A stretch of 64,000 nt of DNA. Source: Planococcus citri. Lineage: Eukaryota; Arthropoda; Insecta; Hemiptera; Pseudococcidae. The notes beneath the pieces were generated by a model. It was not told where the DNA came from, made no database searches, and saw only the letters and a list, made by a program, of their open reading frames with translations. A program made the position numbers and the translations under genes. Shown here piece by piece: positions 51,400-64,000 of this stretch. Each line of letters starts with the position of its first letter. Position 1 is the stretch's first letter. The DNA lies in NCBI RefSeq assembly GCF_950023065.1, contig NC_088677.1, positions 58,615,469 through 58,679,468 on the forward strand, written 5' to 3'.

Positions 51400-51526
51400 C
51401 AGTTCAGTGTTTTTCTCATTATGCTAAGAATATCATCAAAAAGTAAGTAAAGTAAGGTATCTGGAAGCGCGACGAAAGAAACGATAAACAATGGCGAAGA
51501 ATTCCTACGCTAAGAGTAAGAAAAAG
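51400..51526 (+). promoter_or_regulatory. Candidate alternative first exon
   Basis: CTCAGTTCAGTG near 51400 resembles arthropod initiators. Downstream, ATG at 51491 in a good context (AACAATGGCG) opens 12 codons (MAKNSYAKSKKK) ending at AAG|GTAGGT, in phase 0 like the exon at 13.8 kb. A second short frame, ATGCTAAGAATATC, ends at a strong AAAAA|GTAAGT donor near 51441. Either could be an alternative start of the long gene or chance. No independent support. Confidence 0.2.
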
Positions 51527-52740
51527 GTAGGTACTCGTCGTCTTTAGCAGGCGCGGGCGTTTTTGTTTGGAGTTGGTCGTTTTTCTCATTAAATAAAATT
51601 AATTTCGCGTGGCGACGATCGCGAATATAGCGAATAAGTATACGAAGAAAATCAACGACGACAAAAAGGCTCCACCAACCATTGTGGAGCAGCAACAACG
51701 GTGCAAAGTTAAAGCGCCCATATAAATTACAACCGGCGTAATTCCACAAAGTAATCGCTTTGCTTGCCGAAAATTTCATCAACGAAATTCGACGTTACGT
51801 TGTTTTTCTTGGCTTTTAGCTGCTCGGTAATTATTCGCTTCTGTAAAGTTAGTGAGGTATATTTTTCTTAAAGTAATTTTAAAACGCGAATAAGGTCGTA
51901 AATTCAAAGAGGTTAAATTGAAAATACCCTCAGCGGTGATAGATTTACCGGTGAGGTTTTAATTCTCCATCTCTCTCCGTTGGTTGCTCGCTCTCCAAAG
52001 GGTTGAACTACCTGTGGCACGATCTATTCCTTGTGTTCTATCGCTATAGCAGGTAGTTCAAGTGGCAGTGGATCGTATAGTATACCATAGAAAGACGCTC
52101 TCACGTACGTGTATTTAAGCTACGTTTAATTACGCAGCCGGTATAACAAATGTTGCTAATTTAACTCGCGGCGCAACTCGATGGAACATCTGCTATTAGA
52201 GGTTCGCGAATAAGCACGTGTGTGTCTCAGTAGTAGTGCCCTTTTTCCAACCATCGAACCAACTTAACGAAATTTTAATTTACCAACCAAGGTTTCTGGA
52301 TAGGTAACTGGGTCGAAGTTTACCTGTAGGGCGAATTTATTTGGAATTTTGCTCGTTATGTGTCCAGTAGTGATGGTGGCAATTTTTTAGATTCGTTGAT
52401 TAATGTTGCATGCCTACGATGTTACAATTTGGAAATTGGGTTTTCTTGGCTGGATGAAGGGGAGGAGGGAATTGGATCGATGTTAAATTTGGAGATTTTG
52501 TTGAATGATGGATCAGAACCGAGAATAAGAAAAATTTGCGATAAAATTGAGCGTTCTAATTTTGCTCAAAAAGTCTCATAAACAAAATTCTCCTCGAAAT
52601 CTGTTTTTTGGCAGAAACCAGAATTCTGTCACAAAAGTGTAATAGTTGAGATTTTTTCAACAGAAAAATGTGATTATTTTATCTAGTAGATTATTTTTGA
52701 CTTGTTGAGATGTTTCAAGCGAAATTTAGAAAGCTTAATT
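51527..52740. other. Intronic DNA, nothing recognised
   Basis: Non-coding, somewhat richer in CpG up to about 52.3 kb. No feature identified. Confidence 0.4.
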
Positions 52741-52741
52741 G

Positions 52742-53650
52742 AAAAAAAGTTGGGGAATTTTGACCAAATTTATTGGAAACCTTCATTTTGAGTTGAAAGT
52801 CCCTCAGACAAAATTTCAGCTCTGAAGGTGCTCCTAGAGAGTAATACAGGTTCTCAAGGAGGGGGGGGGTATTTTTGAAAAAGAATTGTGGTTTTTTTTC
52901 GTTCCAGCCCTTTCACCACCTGTTTGGGAAAAATGGACCAGTTCCAGAAGACAGGTTTTGAGATTTTGCATCCACCTAGGCCATTACGATCAAAATCCAA
53001 GACCTTTTTAAGGGTTCTAAAGAGGGATTAGAAGTTTTCAAATTGCTTGATTTTGGGTAAATTTTTGTTTTGTAAATTTTTTCTTCCGGAATAGGTATTT
53101 CATAAGCCTCAACATCGAAAGATATCATTTCTGAAACTGAAGGAATATTTTGGTATGCTTATTTTTGTGTTATTGTTGCAAATCTAATAAGACCGAAAAA
53201 ATTAATAAATTTTTGGCCATTTTTCTCAATTTTTTGAAATTTGCTATGACCAAAAAATCTGCACCACTACGTTCAAAAATATTTTATCAGTTTTAGAAAC
53301 TATATTTTTCAATGTTTTGGCTTAATAAATGTGATATATTTGAGAGGAAAAAATTTTCAAAACTCAAATTTATGCAAAAATAAGTAATTTGCAAATTTTT
53401 AACCACCCAGTAGAATCCTAAAAGTGGTCTTGGATTTTGATATCAATGACTTAGGTCGGCGCAGAATCCCAAGGGTAAGCGGTAGAGAGAAAAAATCACG
53501 ATTTTGGCGATTTTTTTGAAAATGCTCCCTCTTTGAGAACCCATTTCTCTCTTCGAGAAGCATCTCCGGAGTGAAAATTTTTCCGAGTGACTTTCAACTC
53601 AAAGTGAAGATCTCCACTGAATTTAGTCAAAATCTTACGACTTTTTTTTC
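52742..53650. mobile_element. ~905-bp fold-back element with diverged arms
   Basis: The first and last few hundred bases are inverted copies. The left TTTTGAGTTGAAAGTCCCTC, GGTTCTCAA and CAAAATCCAAGACC have counterparts on the right as complements of GAGTGACTTTCAACTCAAA, TTGAGAACC and GGTCTTGGATTTTG. Similarity extends toward the centre near 53.2 kb. By eye the arms are about 75-80% identical, so this is older than the 8.9 kb and 36.7 kb palindromes. Confidence 0.7.
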
Positions 53651-56600
53651 GCGACCCACCCTTACGTAGACTACCTCTACTTTTACGGAATAGAACTGAG
53701 CAGAAATGAATACCTACCCAAAAAAGTCTCCAAATATTGAGAATGTTTTCTCAAAGAAAGAGAGAGGATCTGAAAAATACTTTCCAATCTTGAGTATGCA
53801 TTTTGTTAAGGGTGGAGGGAACATATCTAAGAAACATTATGTGCAAGAATCACCAAAAATTTTGAAAACGTACTACGTACAAAAGTCTTGTCTTTGATTT
53901 TGAGGAATTTACTAGTGACCGTGTTTAAGTATTTACCTCAATTACCTACCTATATAAAATTCTGAATTTTTCATAGAAATCCGGACAAATTTGAATTTTT
54001 ACAAAATCAAAAAATGAAATTTTAGACCTGCAAATGTCGTTTTTTTGGTGCATGTAAGCAGGTCCCTGCTCTTGAAAGCCCTTAATTCATTTTTTTTCGC
54101 TTGGTATTGGAAAAATTAGATTTCAATTTGAAGGTATGCAAGTTGAGGAAACGAGGTTCAAAGTTGAAAATAAAATACTTACTGAGTAGGGAAAATCAGA
54201 AAAAATGCATTCGATATCAGATCACCATAGAAAATTTTTTCTCAAACTAAAAATGAAATTCAAAATAACTGCCAAACAATTTAACCTAAATCGCTGCTGA
54301 AAAATTCATTCAAAATCGAAATCATCATCAAAAAAATCTTGAACTAAATTTTAAAAATTAAATTCAAATCAACGCAAAAGAATTTATTTGAATTATTAAT
54401 CATCTCAAAAAAAAATTCTAAACTAAATCGCTACAGAAAAACTCCATATGTATTAAAAGTCACCATGAAAAATTTATTTGAAATCATCACGAAAAAATTC
54501 TTTTCTTAAAAAATTTGTTAGAAATTAACACTGAAAAACTCATTTGAAGTCCTAATAAAAAAATTCAATTCTAAATGACTTTAGAAAAATTTATTTTAAA
54601 TCACCTCCAAAAAATTTATATCAACACCTTGACAAAATTCGTTTTCATTTCTATAAAAATCGTAGGTACGTATAATACCTACCTATGGAGGATTTCTAGA
54701 AAATTAGTTTCAAATTTTAAGATTTCATAATCAAGTGCCTATAAACGTTGTTGCTCTCCCCCTTGAAAAATTTTGGCCATGCCACTGAGACAATTTGAGT
54801 CACGTAGGTTGTGACTTAGGTACATATTAAAAATTTCCTCCATTTCCCACTAAACAGAATTGAAATATGACTCAAAAACTTTAGAAAATTTCAAAAATAT
54901 TTTCCACTCTGTAAATTTTTTTCTTGTTTGGAATTGAAATAACTGAATTTTTGATTCACCTCTAATCAATACTGAATTGACGATCTGCATCTCATTCTGA
55001 AAAGACATTTTTTCCTTTTAAATTTTTCTATGATTCCTGGATCTAAATGTTGAATATCCGCAAAATAACTTCACACAACGTTCCACTGCCTCCCTTATTA
55101 AAGAACCTACTAAATTCGATCCTGATTTACCTCATCAAAAGCTCGTTTGCCTCCTCGAGTACGTATCGGCTTGTCCAAAAAGTTGTTAGTTGGCAAAAAT
55201 GTTATCAACTGGATATACCTAAGTATAATCAACCAGGTAGGTAGTATTTAAATATTTAGAAGCCCGGTGACGTCATTTGAAACTTTGAATACCCTACTAA
55301 TAAAATTGTCAAGTTTGTAACCGATGTACGTAATTATAGGGTCACAAAGTTTGTTACTCGTCGACTAAAACTCTCCTCTAACTGATTCGAGTTTAAGTTG
55401 TCTTCTCAAACAGCAAAACAAACATTTATAAATGAGACTCGAGCCCAGTATATGACTAGTGTTTTTTTTTTTGCAACCATCAGCACCTACGCGCGTTAAA
55501 ACTAAACGTAGAATTTCGTCATAAGAGCATACAGGTAACCTTCAACTTATACGCACGATATGGCACCCTCCACAGTATACTAATCGCATTTATAGTATAC
55601 TCAAACTTGCCAACGCATACGACTTCAGCTTCAAGTTTGGTACGAGTATATACGACGATGACGACGACGACGGCGTGGTAGCATTTACACGCGAATACAT
55701 CGCCATTAGGGACATAGTGTCGAGTAAAATTTACATGCTAACTTTGACATAGGGAGTACTCTCTCTACATATGTATTATGCGAGTTCAGCGGTGGTGGCT
55801 GGTGGCAAATACCTACCTTGCATCCTACCTACCACATCATGTTAGTACTCGTATATACGTAACGTACCTAAAAACTTTATTGAAATTTCACTTCTTTAAA
55901 CAATTCTACGTAACTCGCTAACTCGCTTAAATAAACATTTGTCCCGGAATGTTAAGTACTCGACTAAGGCGAAAAACTCCTGGCTCGAGTTTTCAATTCA
56001 CCTCACGACGCCTGTTTTGCCGGGTAATTTCTTTCAATTTTACAGACTCGATGGGTTGAAAATTTTCTCCAACTGGGACGTGATTTGTCGACCGAATCGT
56101 CGCAGTATTATACCGCAGTCGGTTGAAATACATAAGTACGTTGGTTTGGTTGGAGTTCATGGCGAAATGGGTTGCCCGGGTCGGGTGGTTTTTTTTTAAC
56201 TTTTAAAAGTGTAATTAGGGGTAGTTTTTTAATTTTCTTTTTCCGTTATCGAGGGAAAAATTATATTTTAGAAGTGGATCAAAAATTGAGAAGTTGATAG
56301 TCTGTCGTTGATGTGGTGGGTTTTTTACAACTTTAAAGGAAAGTTGAATTATATTAGGTATAAGTATTTTGTGGTAAAAAAATTTCAATCATCATCAAAT
56401 TCATTTTTTTTGATTGGAAGTTATGAATTTGAGACTCTGAGGTAAAGAAGGTAGAAACAATTATTCATTCCTAAAGTTGGACTATTTTCGAACACAGCAG
56501 ATAACTTTGCCTTGAAAATCACTTCTTCCCTCTCAGATGCAATTTGAGTTTCTGTACCTACATTTTGCGAGTATGAGAACCGGATTTGATATATTTTTCA

Positions 56601-57045
56601 GCGGGATGTCTAGTTTCTGGAAAACCGAGAAAATCCAAAAAATTTCGCCCCTCCCCCCGAAAACTTCAAAAAATATTTTTTTTCAGAATTTCATCGCTGT
56701 AGATCGCAAAATTGGTTCATTTTTGCCCAAAAAATTAGATTTTTCAAAATTCAAAATCGTGAGATCCATTTGTAGAGGATGATTTCCCATTATTTTTTGA
56801 GAGCCGTAAACATTCCCATAATTGAAGAATTTCCTGGCTAAAAAATAAAAGTTGATAGGTAGTTGAATAATTATTCGGTTGTACGGATCTTGAAATTAAT
56901 ACGGATTTTTCTGCAGATTACTGAGGTAGGTATATAAGTAGATATATTCACTTCATTTTAAGCAGATTTAAAAAAAAAACCAACATCCTCCTAATTTGAT
57001 GTAAACCCATCTATTTCTACATATATCAGGTTACACGTTTTTTAA
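53651..57045. other. Intronic DNA, nothing recognised
   Basis: Non-coding. A GACGAC-type microsatellite lies near 55660. Around 54.2-54.65 kb short AAAAATTTATTTGAA-like phrases recur loosely. Confidence 0.4.
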
Positions 57046-57049
57046 ATTA

Positions 57050-57440
57050 TTTATTTTGAGCAAATTTCTGCGAGCTCAATTTGAAGTATGCAGATGTGTC
57101 TTCAAGTTGCAGATTTGTTTAATTAATTTTAAGCCAATTTTTCAACGTTAAAAAATCTCATTTTAAGGCAAGTAAACTGATTTGTCTCTATATTACAAAT
57201 TTGTTTATTGAAAAGAACACCTCATTTTAAAGTGAGCGCAGATCTGTATCCAAGATGCAGATTTGTTTACGTCATTTTTAGCAGATTTTTCAACTACAAT
57301 TTGAAGTAGATGAACAAATCTGTCTCCAGGTTCCATGTTTGTTTACCTTCTTCACTTCGAACAGATTTTTCAACAAGAAAAGCCTCCTTTCAAAGTAAAC
57401 AGATCTGTTTCCAGAATACAGATCTGTTCATAGTGAGTGC
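57050..57440. repeat. Diverged tandem repeats of ~85-95 bp
   Basis: Phrases such as GCAGATTTGTTTA, CAGATCTGT and CAGATTTTTCAAC recur about every 85-95 bp, roughly four times, with T-rich links (for example near 57110, 57200, 57260 and 57370). Not coding. Confidence 0.55.
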
Positions 57441-59645
57441 CCCAAAATTCTTAAAAACAGTTTTTCCTTCATTTAAAAAATTTTTTTGTGCGGATTGACA
57501 ATCTTAACTCTAAAAATGAATTTGATGACATGGTGTCTTCCGAAATTTTTGAAACCCAAGAGTATCTAACAGGTAGTGAAAGTAGGGATAATGTAGTGAT
57601 TTTAAAAATTGGTGGTAAAATTAGTGAAAAAGTAGTAAAAAAATGAAAAATTTTTCTTCCAATTTCATTTTTTAAAAAAATTTCCCTGTGAAAAATTTGA
57701 CTTCGTTAATTTGTGTGTGTGGCAAGGGGGGATGTCGAGTGGAGAGCTTTCTAAAATTTGGTTGAAAAAAGACAGTGAAAAAAGTAGTGATTTTTTCAAA
57801 AAAAAATTCCGTTAGATACCATGAAACCAAGAAAATTTGCTTGGTTCAGGAAACCTTAATTTGTACCTATACCTTTTGAAATAAATACTTTGATTAGCAG
57901 AAATGGGCTGTTGGAGGTTTAAATCCTCCCTAATTTTTTGAAACATTTTTGAGCTGCCGTACAATCTTTTTAAAACTTGCGACCTCTAAGTGGCAACGAA
58001 ATTAAATTTTGGGACATTTCAGAACCCTTCACCTGTTTCTCAACTCATCTTGGGTCCTACATATTTTTACCTATCTCCAGGTTATTTATTTATATCAATT
58101 TTTTAGCCAAAAAATTGTCAAATCGGACGAATTTTCGCTCTTCAAAAAGGCCTCGTGAAATCAAAGTTATTCTCTGAGGTTTGCTGCTTAAGTACTTATT
58201 ATTGTAAAAAGTTTTGGTCGTAAAATCAGTGAGATGCCAAAAATATCTAAAAAGTATTGAAATATTACTTTTCAAAATTTTCAGGGCTTTTTACCCTCCC
58301 CTCCCCCCTCTTCATCCTTCTCCCACTTCTGCTCAGTGGTCTCAAAAATCCTGGGGTCTTGAAAAAACAACTTTTATATGTGACTCTTTTAAAATGAAAT
58401 TTCATTCCTAATCATATTTGTTAAAAATGCTGAGCAAACGATTTGGATATTTCTCAAAAGTTATTTTTCAAAATTTGGGGACCAAAGGTTACCTAACATG
58501 GAATTTTGTGGGAAGTGAAATTGCAAATGATATGCTCTTCCAAGAAAATTTGTTGTTGTTGTTTTTTTTCGCAAATTCATAAAAAGAAAATAAAAATGGG
58601 CACCGTGCGATTTTTAATTTTTTTGGTAATAAAATCTGAAGAATTAATCATAAAATCATTTTCAGTAGCTTGAGTGAGTAAATTGTATATATCTTCCTAT
58701 TATTTAAGACCCTACTGATTGAAATTCGTATCTTTTCATTTCAATTCAAGCTTTTGAAAATTTTCATTTCGAACTGTAAAAAATAATGCGAATATTTACT
58801 TGATGGGATTCCCCTCATTTTTATCAAACATATGTACATTGATATCATTTTCCAATTCTATGAAATAACAATACATCATAATGTAGAAACCATAACCATT
58901 ATTATTCAGTAAGTCAAATTTTAAACGGTGGTAATGTAAACGGAAATTGATTATCGTATGTTTCATCTTCTACCCGCGTTTGTCAGCCATGGCGTAGGAG
59001 CTCTTCGATTAATATGACTTAACTTTCAATGATATGTATTTTTGCCATTACCGGTTTACAAAAAGTATTACGTGTACGTAGAAAAATATGCATAAAAATG
59101 TGCATCTGACTATGAGAATTTTTACCTACGTGTGTGATGTGTTCGATTAGTCATAATTGTAACTGCATAACCTTGAATTTTATTGAAACTATGCTGACTT
59201 CATCCTTATTATTCGTATATGATACGGATATTGGAAAGTTTACACCTCAAATGATTATCATTTCGTACTTTACTGGAAATCAATGCAAAGTGCAAAACTT
59301 TTATTAGACAAAAGTTCGTATTTATTTGCTCTGGCCTATCTATGGTACATAATATAAGGATAGAAAGAGAGATACGCGGTGTGAGAGAGGATGTTATAGC
59401 AATGCTCAAAGTTAAAACCACGCTCGCGAAATGGAACGATACCATATGGCGTGAAAATTAGGCGAACATTTCAAAAGCAAATGCCATATAGCTATTATAA
59501 GCGTGCACCGATGTAATAAAAAAAAAATGCCCATTCGCGATGACATTTCATAGCTGCGAACGATAATAAAACGTAAAAGTAGAGCTTTTCGAACGCTATA
59601 CATACGAGCACAAAAATATACACGCAGGTATCTATTCGTGTATCG
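57441..59645. other. Intronic DNA, nothing recognised
   Basis: Non-coding AT-rich sequence. Confidence 0.4.
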
Positions 59646-59682
59646 AGGAGAAGAAGAAGAAGAGGCGAGAGAGAGAGAGAAA
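59646..59682. repeat. Purine microsatellite
   Basis: A GAA-type run passes into a GA dinucleotide run within about 37 bp. Confidence 0.8.
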
Positions 59683-62576
59683 TATGCAAAAACCAACGTT
59701 GATTTTTCCTACACACAGAATATAGGAGTAGGTAATGGAAAAAAAACTTTTTTTTCAGTTATAGGATACGTTTCGTGCGTATGTGAAAGATACTGGTGAG
59801 AAGTTTTAACGTGCTATTTTATAAAGATATTATACCCGAATTACCATGTAGGAAAAAGCACAAACCGCCTAAGGAGATGTACGTATACTTATACTTAACA
59901 TAGAGACGAGATTTAGGTTAACGTGGTGGTTTTTTTTTCGCGCAAGATTAACCAAATGAGATTGTATGTACGTGGAGAAATGGCCTGGTACGGCGTTGAA
60001 TTAAAAGCTCTCTCTAATGGATTTAAAAGTAAAAGAAATTTTCACTCTTAAAAAGTCGTCTATGTGGAGCATTTGAAGTATTGTAGAGATACCTACCTAC
60101 CTACCACTAGCAGCAGAACCACTTGGCGTCGTATATACACCGCTGCGGATGCTGTAGCTGTACCTAACTTACACCTTGTTCATTATACATTCAGCAAAAA
60201 ACGCTACGTGCTTTTTTTCTCGCTAATAAATCGCGGTATTCGCCGCAGCTATATACCGATACCTTCTCGTCTCGTACTCGAGAAGTTATCGCTTAATTGG
60301 CTTTTAAATCTGGGTATATGATGAGACCATCCCCTAAGGATCGGGTTGCTTGACCTCTCGTAGATTTAGTGTCGTTATACGCGGTTTCAAAGCGTCACGA
60401 TGATGGCGAACGCGGAAGAGAGGAGTCTTAATTGCCAACTACACCGAGTGATTCGAACCAAGTGGTATTGTTTTAATGGGTATGGTTGCGGTGAGACAAA
60501 AAAAATACGAGGAAAAAAATCACTCGGTGAGGTACCTACCCTACCCAGCTACCTATCATCCGATGAACGCATCTATTGTAATGATTATATTACGATATGA
60601 GAAATGCTAAATGCAGATTTTGACCTGGTTTCGAGGCGAAGCTATAAGACGAAGGGTGGAAATCGGTAAATGTCTTTGGCGATTAATTTAACGCAGACGA
60701 GGAAACGTGGTGGTTGGTTTGTGTAATGTGTTGGATGTTATTCTGTTTGGTTCAATTTGCGGATTATTGCGTTAAGATGTGATCGTGTAATTCGAAATTA
60801 CACCGAATGCGTGAGAAGTATCGAAATGAATTCAGATAACATTGTACTTACCTAATTCTGCTTAAATTGTAAGTGATGGATTTCAAATTCAAAATTATGA
60901 TGTGGTAGTAAATGACAACATCGTTTAAGTATCTTTCATTAGAGAACAGTGATGGAAGTTTTTGAAAATTTTTTATAGCGAATTTTCCCTGTCTGCTGTG
61001 TTGCTCTTATGGGTTGATTTTCCAACTTTTTTCAAAATTCGGTGAAAAGCTAGCGATAAAATTTTGTAATTATCTGTGAGATGACTTCAATATTTTTTAT
61101 CAAGTATTATTAATTTCAAAACGAATCCACTATTGAGAATATAGGTTTCCTCAAAATTTATTTCGAATCATATTTTATCCGCAGAAATTAATATCATAGT
61201 CTGATTAATCGATAATCCAATTATGAACCAAACAGACCATGATGTAAGGGTAAAAGGGAGGCAATGACGACGTGAACCATTTTTATTGGCACTGCTGACT
61301 ATGTTACTATAATGATTCACTACTCCCTACTTTTTTTTTCACTCGAGTAATTCTTCTTGTGACCTTTCTTCGTGTACAAAATCCCTCTATGAAAATCATT
61401 CTTATTGAATTTTCGAATTCTCGATACCCTAAAGAGTACACCTGTAGGTGGGTAAATAACTTCTCGTCTGAAAACGATGATAATACCTCTAGTTGACATT
61501 TATAAAAGTCAACTTGTATGGGTTTCCTTTGAACGGGATTAAAAGCCAATTAAAACAATGCATTCTTATACAAAATATTGTTATTTCAGCGTGTGGGTTG
61601 CTTGAAAGCTAGGTATGGAAAATACTTGGCGAAAATTTACGTGGTTTTTTTTTCAATAGAAAATTTGATGAAATGTCATCAAAAGAGGATGAATAACGCA
61701 AAATTTTACTAAAGTATTGCTAAAAGCTCAAATATTAAAAAATTACAGAAAAAATCAAATGAAATTATCGAGCACTTGCTATAGTGTGTTTCAAATGTAA
61801 ATTCTTCAATTAATTTGAAAAAATATGCATAAACACATTTTTTAGGGGGTGCCTAAATTGTAGGGCTCTGTAAAAAGCGTTCAAAATTACGAACATACAG
61901 GAAGCTTAATTAAACTTTTTCATCTAGATAAATGAATATAATTATACATACCTCAAAAATGTTGCGTTTGGCGCAAATCGCAGATTTCTAGTGTTCCAAG
62001 GGTTCCCAAAATATCGAAAATTATAAAAATTTGGAAAATTGGATTTTTGAGTACCAGCGGGAAATTTTATTGAGCTCAAAATTTGGCAGTTTGGAGGTCT
62101 TTCAGATACTAATAAACTGTAAGAAGCTTTTGGTGGTTCCAAAATTTTCCAAAAATCAACCCCCTCCCCTTAATTTTTGCATCCGAGGGTCGAAAATAGG
62201 AAAATTTCCTCGCATAAATGCTTATCGGGTTCAAACAGATAATTTACGTTAAAAAAAATTTTTAAATAGTATTCAGTGGTTCCTGAAAAAATTTGTTATT
62301 CATAACTTTGGGGACCCCTGGAACCAAAAAAATGGTCATTTTAGGTTAACTAACCACAGATTCGTATTTGGGACATTAATTACAACGTTTTAAGAGTGGT
62401 CGAGTCGATAACTGTCTTGTGCCAAAAAATGGCCTTATCGATACTCCTCCTTTGCTGAAATTATTTGAAAATTGTTATAAAAATCATGTCTAAATGCACC
62501 TACATAAAATAACGCTAAAATTGATTTAAAAGTCGAAAAAAGTGGCGAAGTCTTACAGAAATTACCAAGATTGAGC
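59683..62576. other. Intronic DNA, nothing recognised
   Basis: Non-coding. A GGCGCAAATCGCAG block near 61970 recalls part of the 25.1 kb element end, but too little matches to call a copy. Confidence 0.4.
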
Positions 62577-62750
62577 AATAAAGCTAAAATTCTCCTCAAC
62601 AACCATCAAAATTAGAAAATTTATTAAAAATGGCATAAAAATTGATCGAGGAGGTGTTCCTAAAATAAAGCTAAAATTCTACTCAACAGCCATCAAAATT
62701 AGAAAATTTATTAAAAATGGCTTAAAAATTGATCAAGGAGGTGTTCCCAA
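62577..62750. repeat. 87-bp tandem duplication
   Basis: Two adjacent copies start AATAAAGCTAAAATTCT at 62577 and 62664 and end GGAGGTGTTCC. They differ at only a few positions, so the duplication is recent relative to the surrounding repeats. Confidence 0.85.
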
Positions 62751-64000
62751 AATTTTGAAAAACTGTTAAAAATGGAGTAACGTATTGACGTATTGACGAT
62801 GTTGCAAAAACGATTTTAAAAGTTGAAAAAAACTCTAAAATTCAATAAAATAACCATTGAAACCGAGAAATTTATTGAAATTGGCAGTTTATACAATTCC
62901 TTGAAATTTATTTTTTTTTTAATGGAAAAAAGGGCAAACTTTTACAAATTGAAACAAAATTGAAAAATAGTGTAAAATAATGCAAAATTGCTTTTAAGGT
63001 TGAAAAAATGCTGAAATTTTGCAAAAAGTTCAAAAATTGAGTAGATAATAAAATTGACAAAATTTCGTAAAAATTAATGGAAAATTGGCCAAAATGTCAG
63101 AATTTATCACAAATCGAAGTAAAATTGAAAAAAGTGAAAATGGTTTTAAAAAATGAAAAAAACTGAAATTTAACATTGAAACAGCTGGTTTCTTAGAAAT
63201 TCATTGCAAATGGCAAAAAATTGATTAAATCTTACAAGTATGTACTTAAGTACCTAATTGCACAAATTGATGAAAAAATATCTCAAAATTATTTTTGAAT
63301 TTTAAAAAAACCTGCAGATTAAAATCGGTAGGATTTATCATGAACTAAAATGAAATTTAAGAGACAGACACGTACGTACCTATCGTAAGAACACTACAAA
63401 TATCGCAAAAATGATCAAAATTGATGAAAACCTATCCAAGTTGACCAGAAATTCTTTAAAAATAGCTGAAAAATTGGTTAGATATTGCCACCCACATAAT
63501 AATGAGAAGTACGAGTATCTTGAAAATTTGGTTAAAAAACTATTCAAATGGATTTCGAATGATTTTTTCTGAAATTTTATTAGTATGGAGGAATTTTACA
63601 GCATAAAAGAATCTAGAATAAAATCGTTTTTCAACAACTGAGACCCTATACTGAATAGTTAACCATCGGCTAAATGTACTTAGCTATTTTTCACCTTTCG
63701 ACGAAGTTTTCAGCTACGCATACCTACGTTTCGATTATGTGGTCAGCGGTTGGTTATCCATCTTCGTCGCGGAAATATGACAAGTCACGAACACCGCTGG
63801 ACAAATGAAACCGCCTTTATTTCAGCCCAGTGCTCAGCACTCAGCAGCCATCGTACGAGTATATACCTAAACGACACATATCTGAGAATTTTCCGAATCC
63901 GCCATGTGGAATTATTTTCTCGCTTGTAGCTCAGATGACATAAGGAATTTCTTGGCTCATTCGTTGCTCGTATTGTTACATCATGGTTTTTGTACGCGGC
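62751..64000. other. Very A-rich DNA, nothing recognised
   Basis: AAAATTG-like low-complexity text dominates to about 63.5 kb, followed by more mixed sequence. I see no exon before the window ends. Confidence 0.4.

Noticed and set aside
1..64000. CRISPR arrays, bacterial operons or integrated prokaryotic DNA
   Set aside because: Introns, base composition and repeat types are eukaryotic; no regularly spaced short repeats with unique spacers were seen.

Overview
This is eukaryotic nuclear DNA: strongly AT-rich, with short phase-matched introns, long non-coding stretches and many decayed transposons. The protein content (a Tudor/DEAD-box piRNA-pathway protein) and the very frequent motifs TAGGTAC/GTACCTA and TACTCGTA suggest an insect, probably a hemipteran such as a scale insect, mealybug or aphid. 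The order-level guess comes from general resemblance and is not proven.

Left end (1-8.4 kb): two genes converge tail to tail. The last three exons of an unrecognised plus-strand gene end at 628. A complete minus-strand gene of 22 coding exons (8040 down to 1038) can be reconstructed with every splice phase consistent. It encodes a predicted 1714-residue homolog of TDRD12 (the Yb/BoYb family in flies): N-terminal extended Tudor, long disordered RG-rich linker, divergent DEAD-box helicase, CCCH zinc finger, C-terminal Tudor region and CS (p23-like) domain.

Middle (8.4-13.5 kb): intergenic DNA holding three non-autonomous DNA elements: a 758-bp near-perfect palindrome with TTAA ends, a 720-bp element with a 10-bp target duplication and a nested poly(A)-tailed repeat, and a 273-bp TA-flanked element just before the next promoter.

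Right (13.5-64 kb): a plus-strand gene appears to start at 13.8 kb with one 58-codon coding exon and a strong donor. No convincing further coding exon follows, so the rest looks like one intron of more than 50 kb. Two sites in it, at 31823/31824 and 44183/44184, look like recursive-splicing ratchet points: CTAAT branch-like motif, pyrimidine tract, then CAG joined directly to GTGAGT, each with a possible second donor 52-64 nt downstream. Two weak candidate alternative first exons lie at 23.2 kb and 51.5 kb. The rest of the intron is colonised by inverted-repeat elements, a tRNA-derived SINE family, a truncated non-LTR retrotransposon, local tandem repeats and microsatellites.

I see no rRNA, functional tRNA, CRISPR array or bacterial-type operon. 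The most notable features are the paired recursive-splice-like sites and the TDRD12-like gene with its degenerate helicase motifs, repeated RG motifs and SUMO-interaction-like motif.
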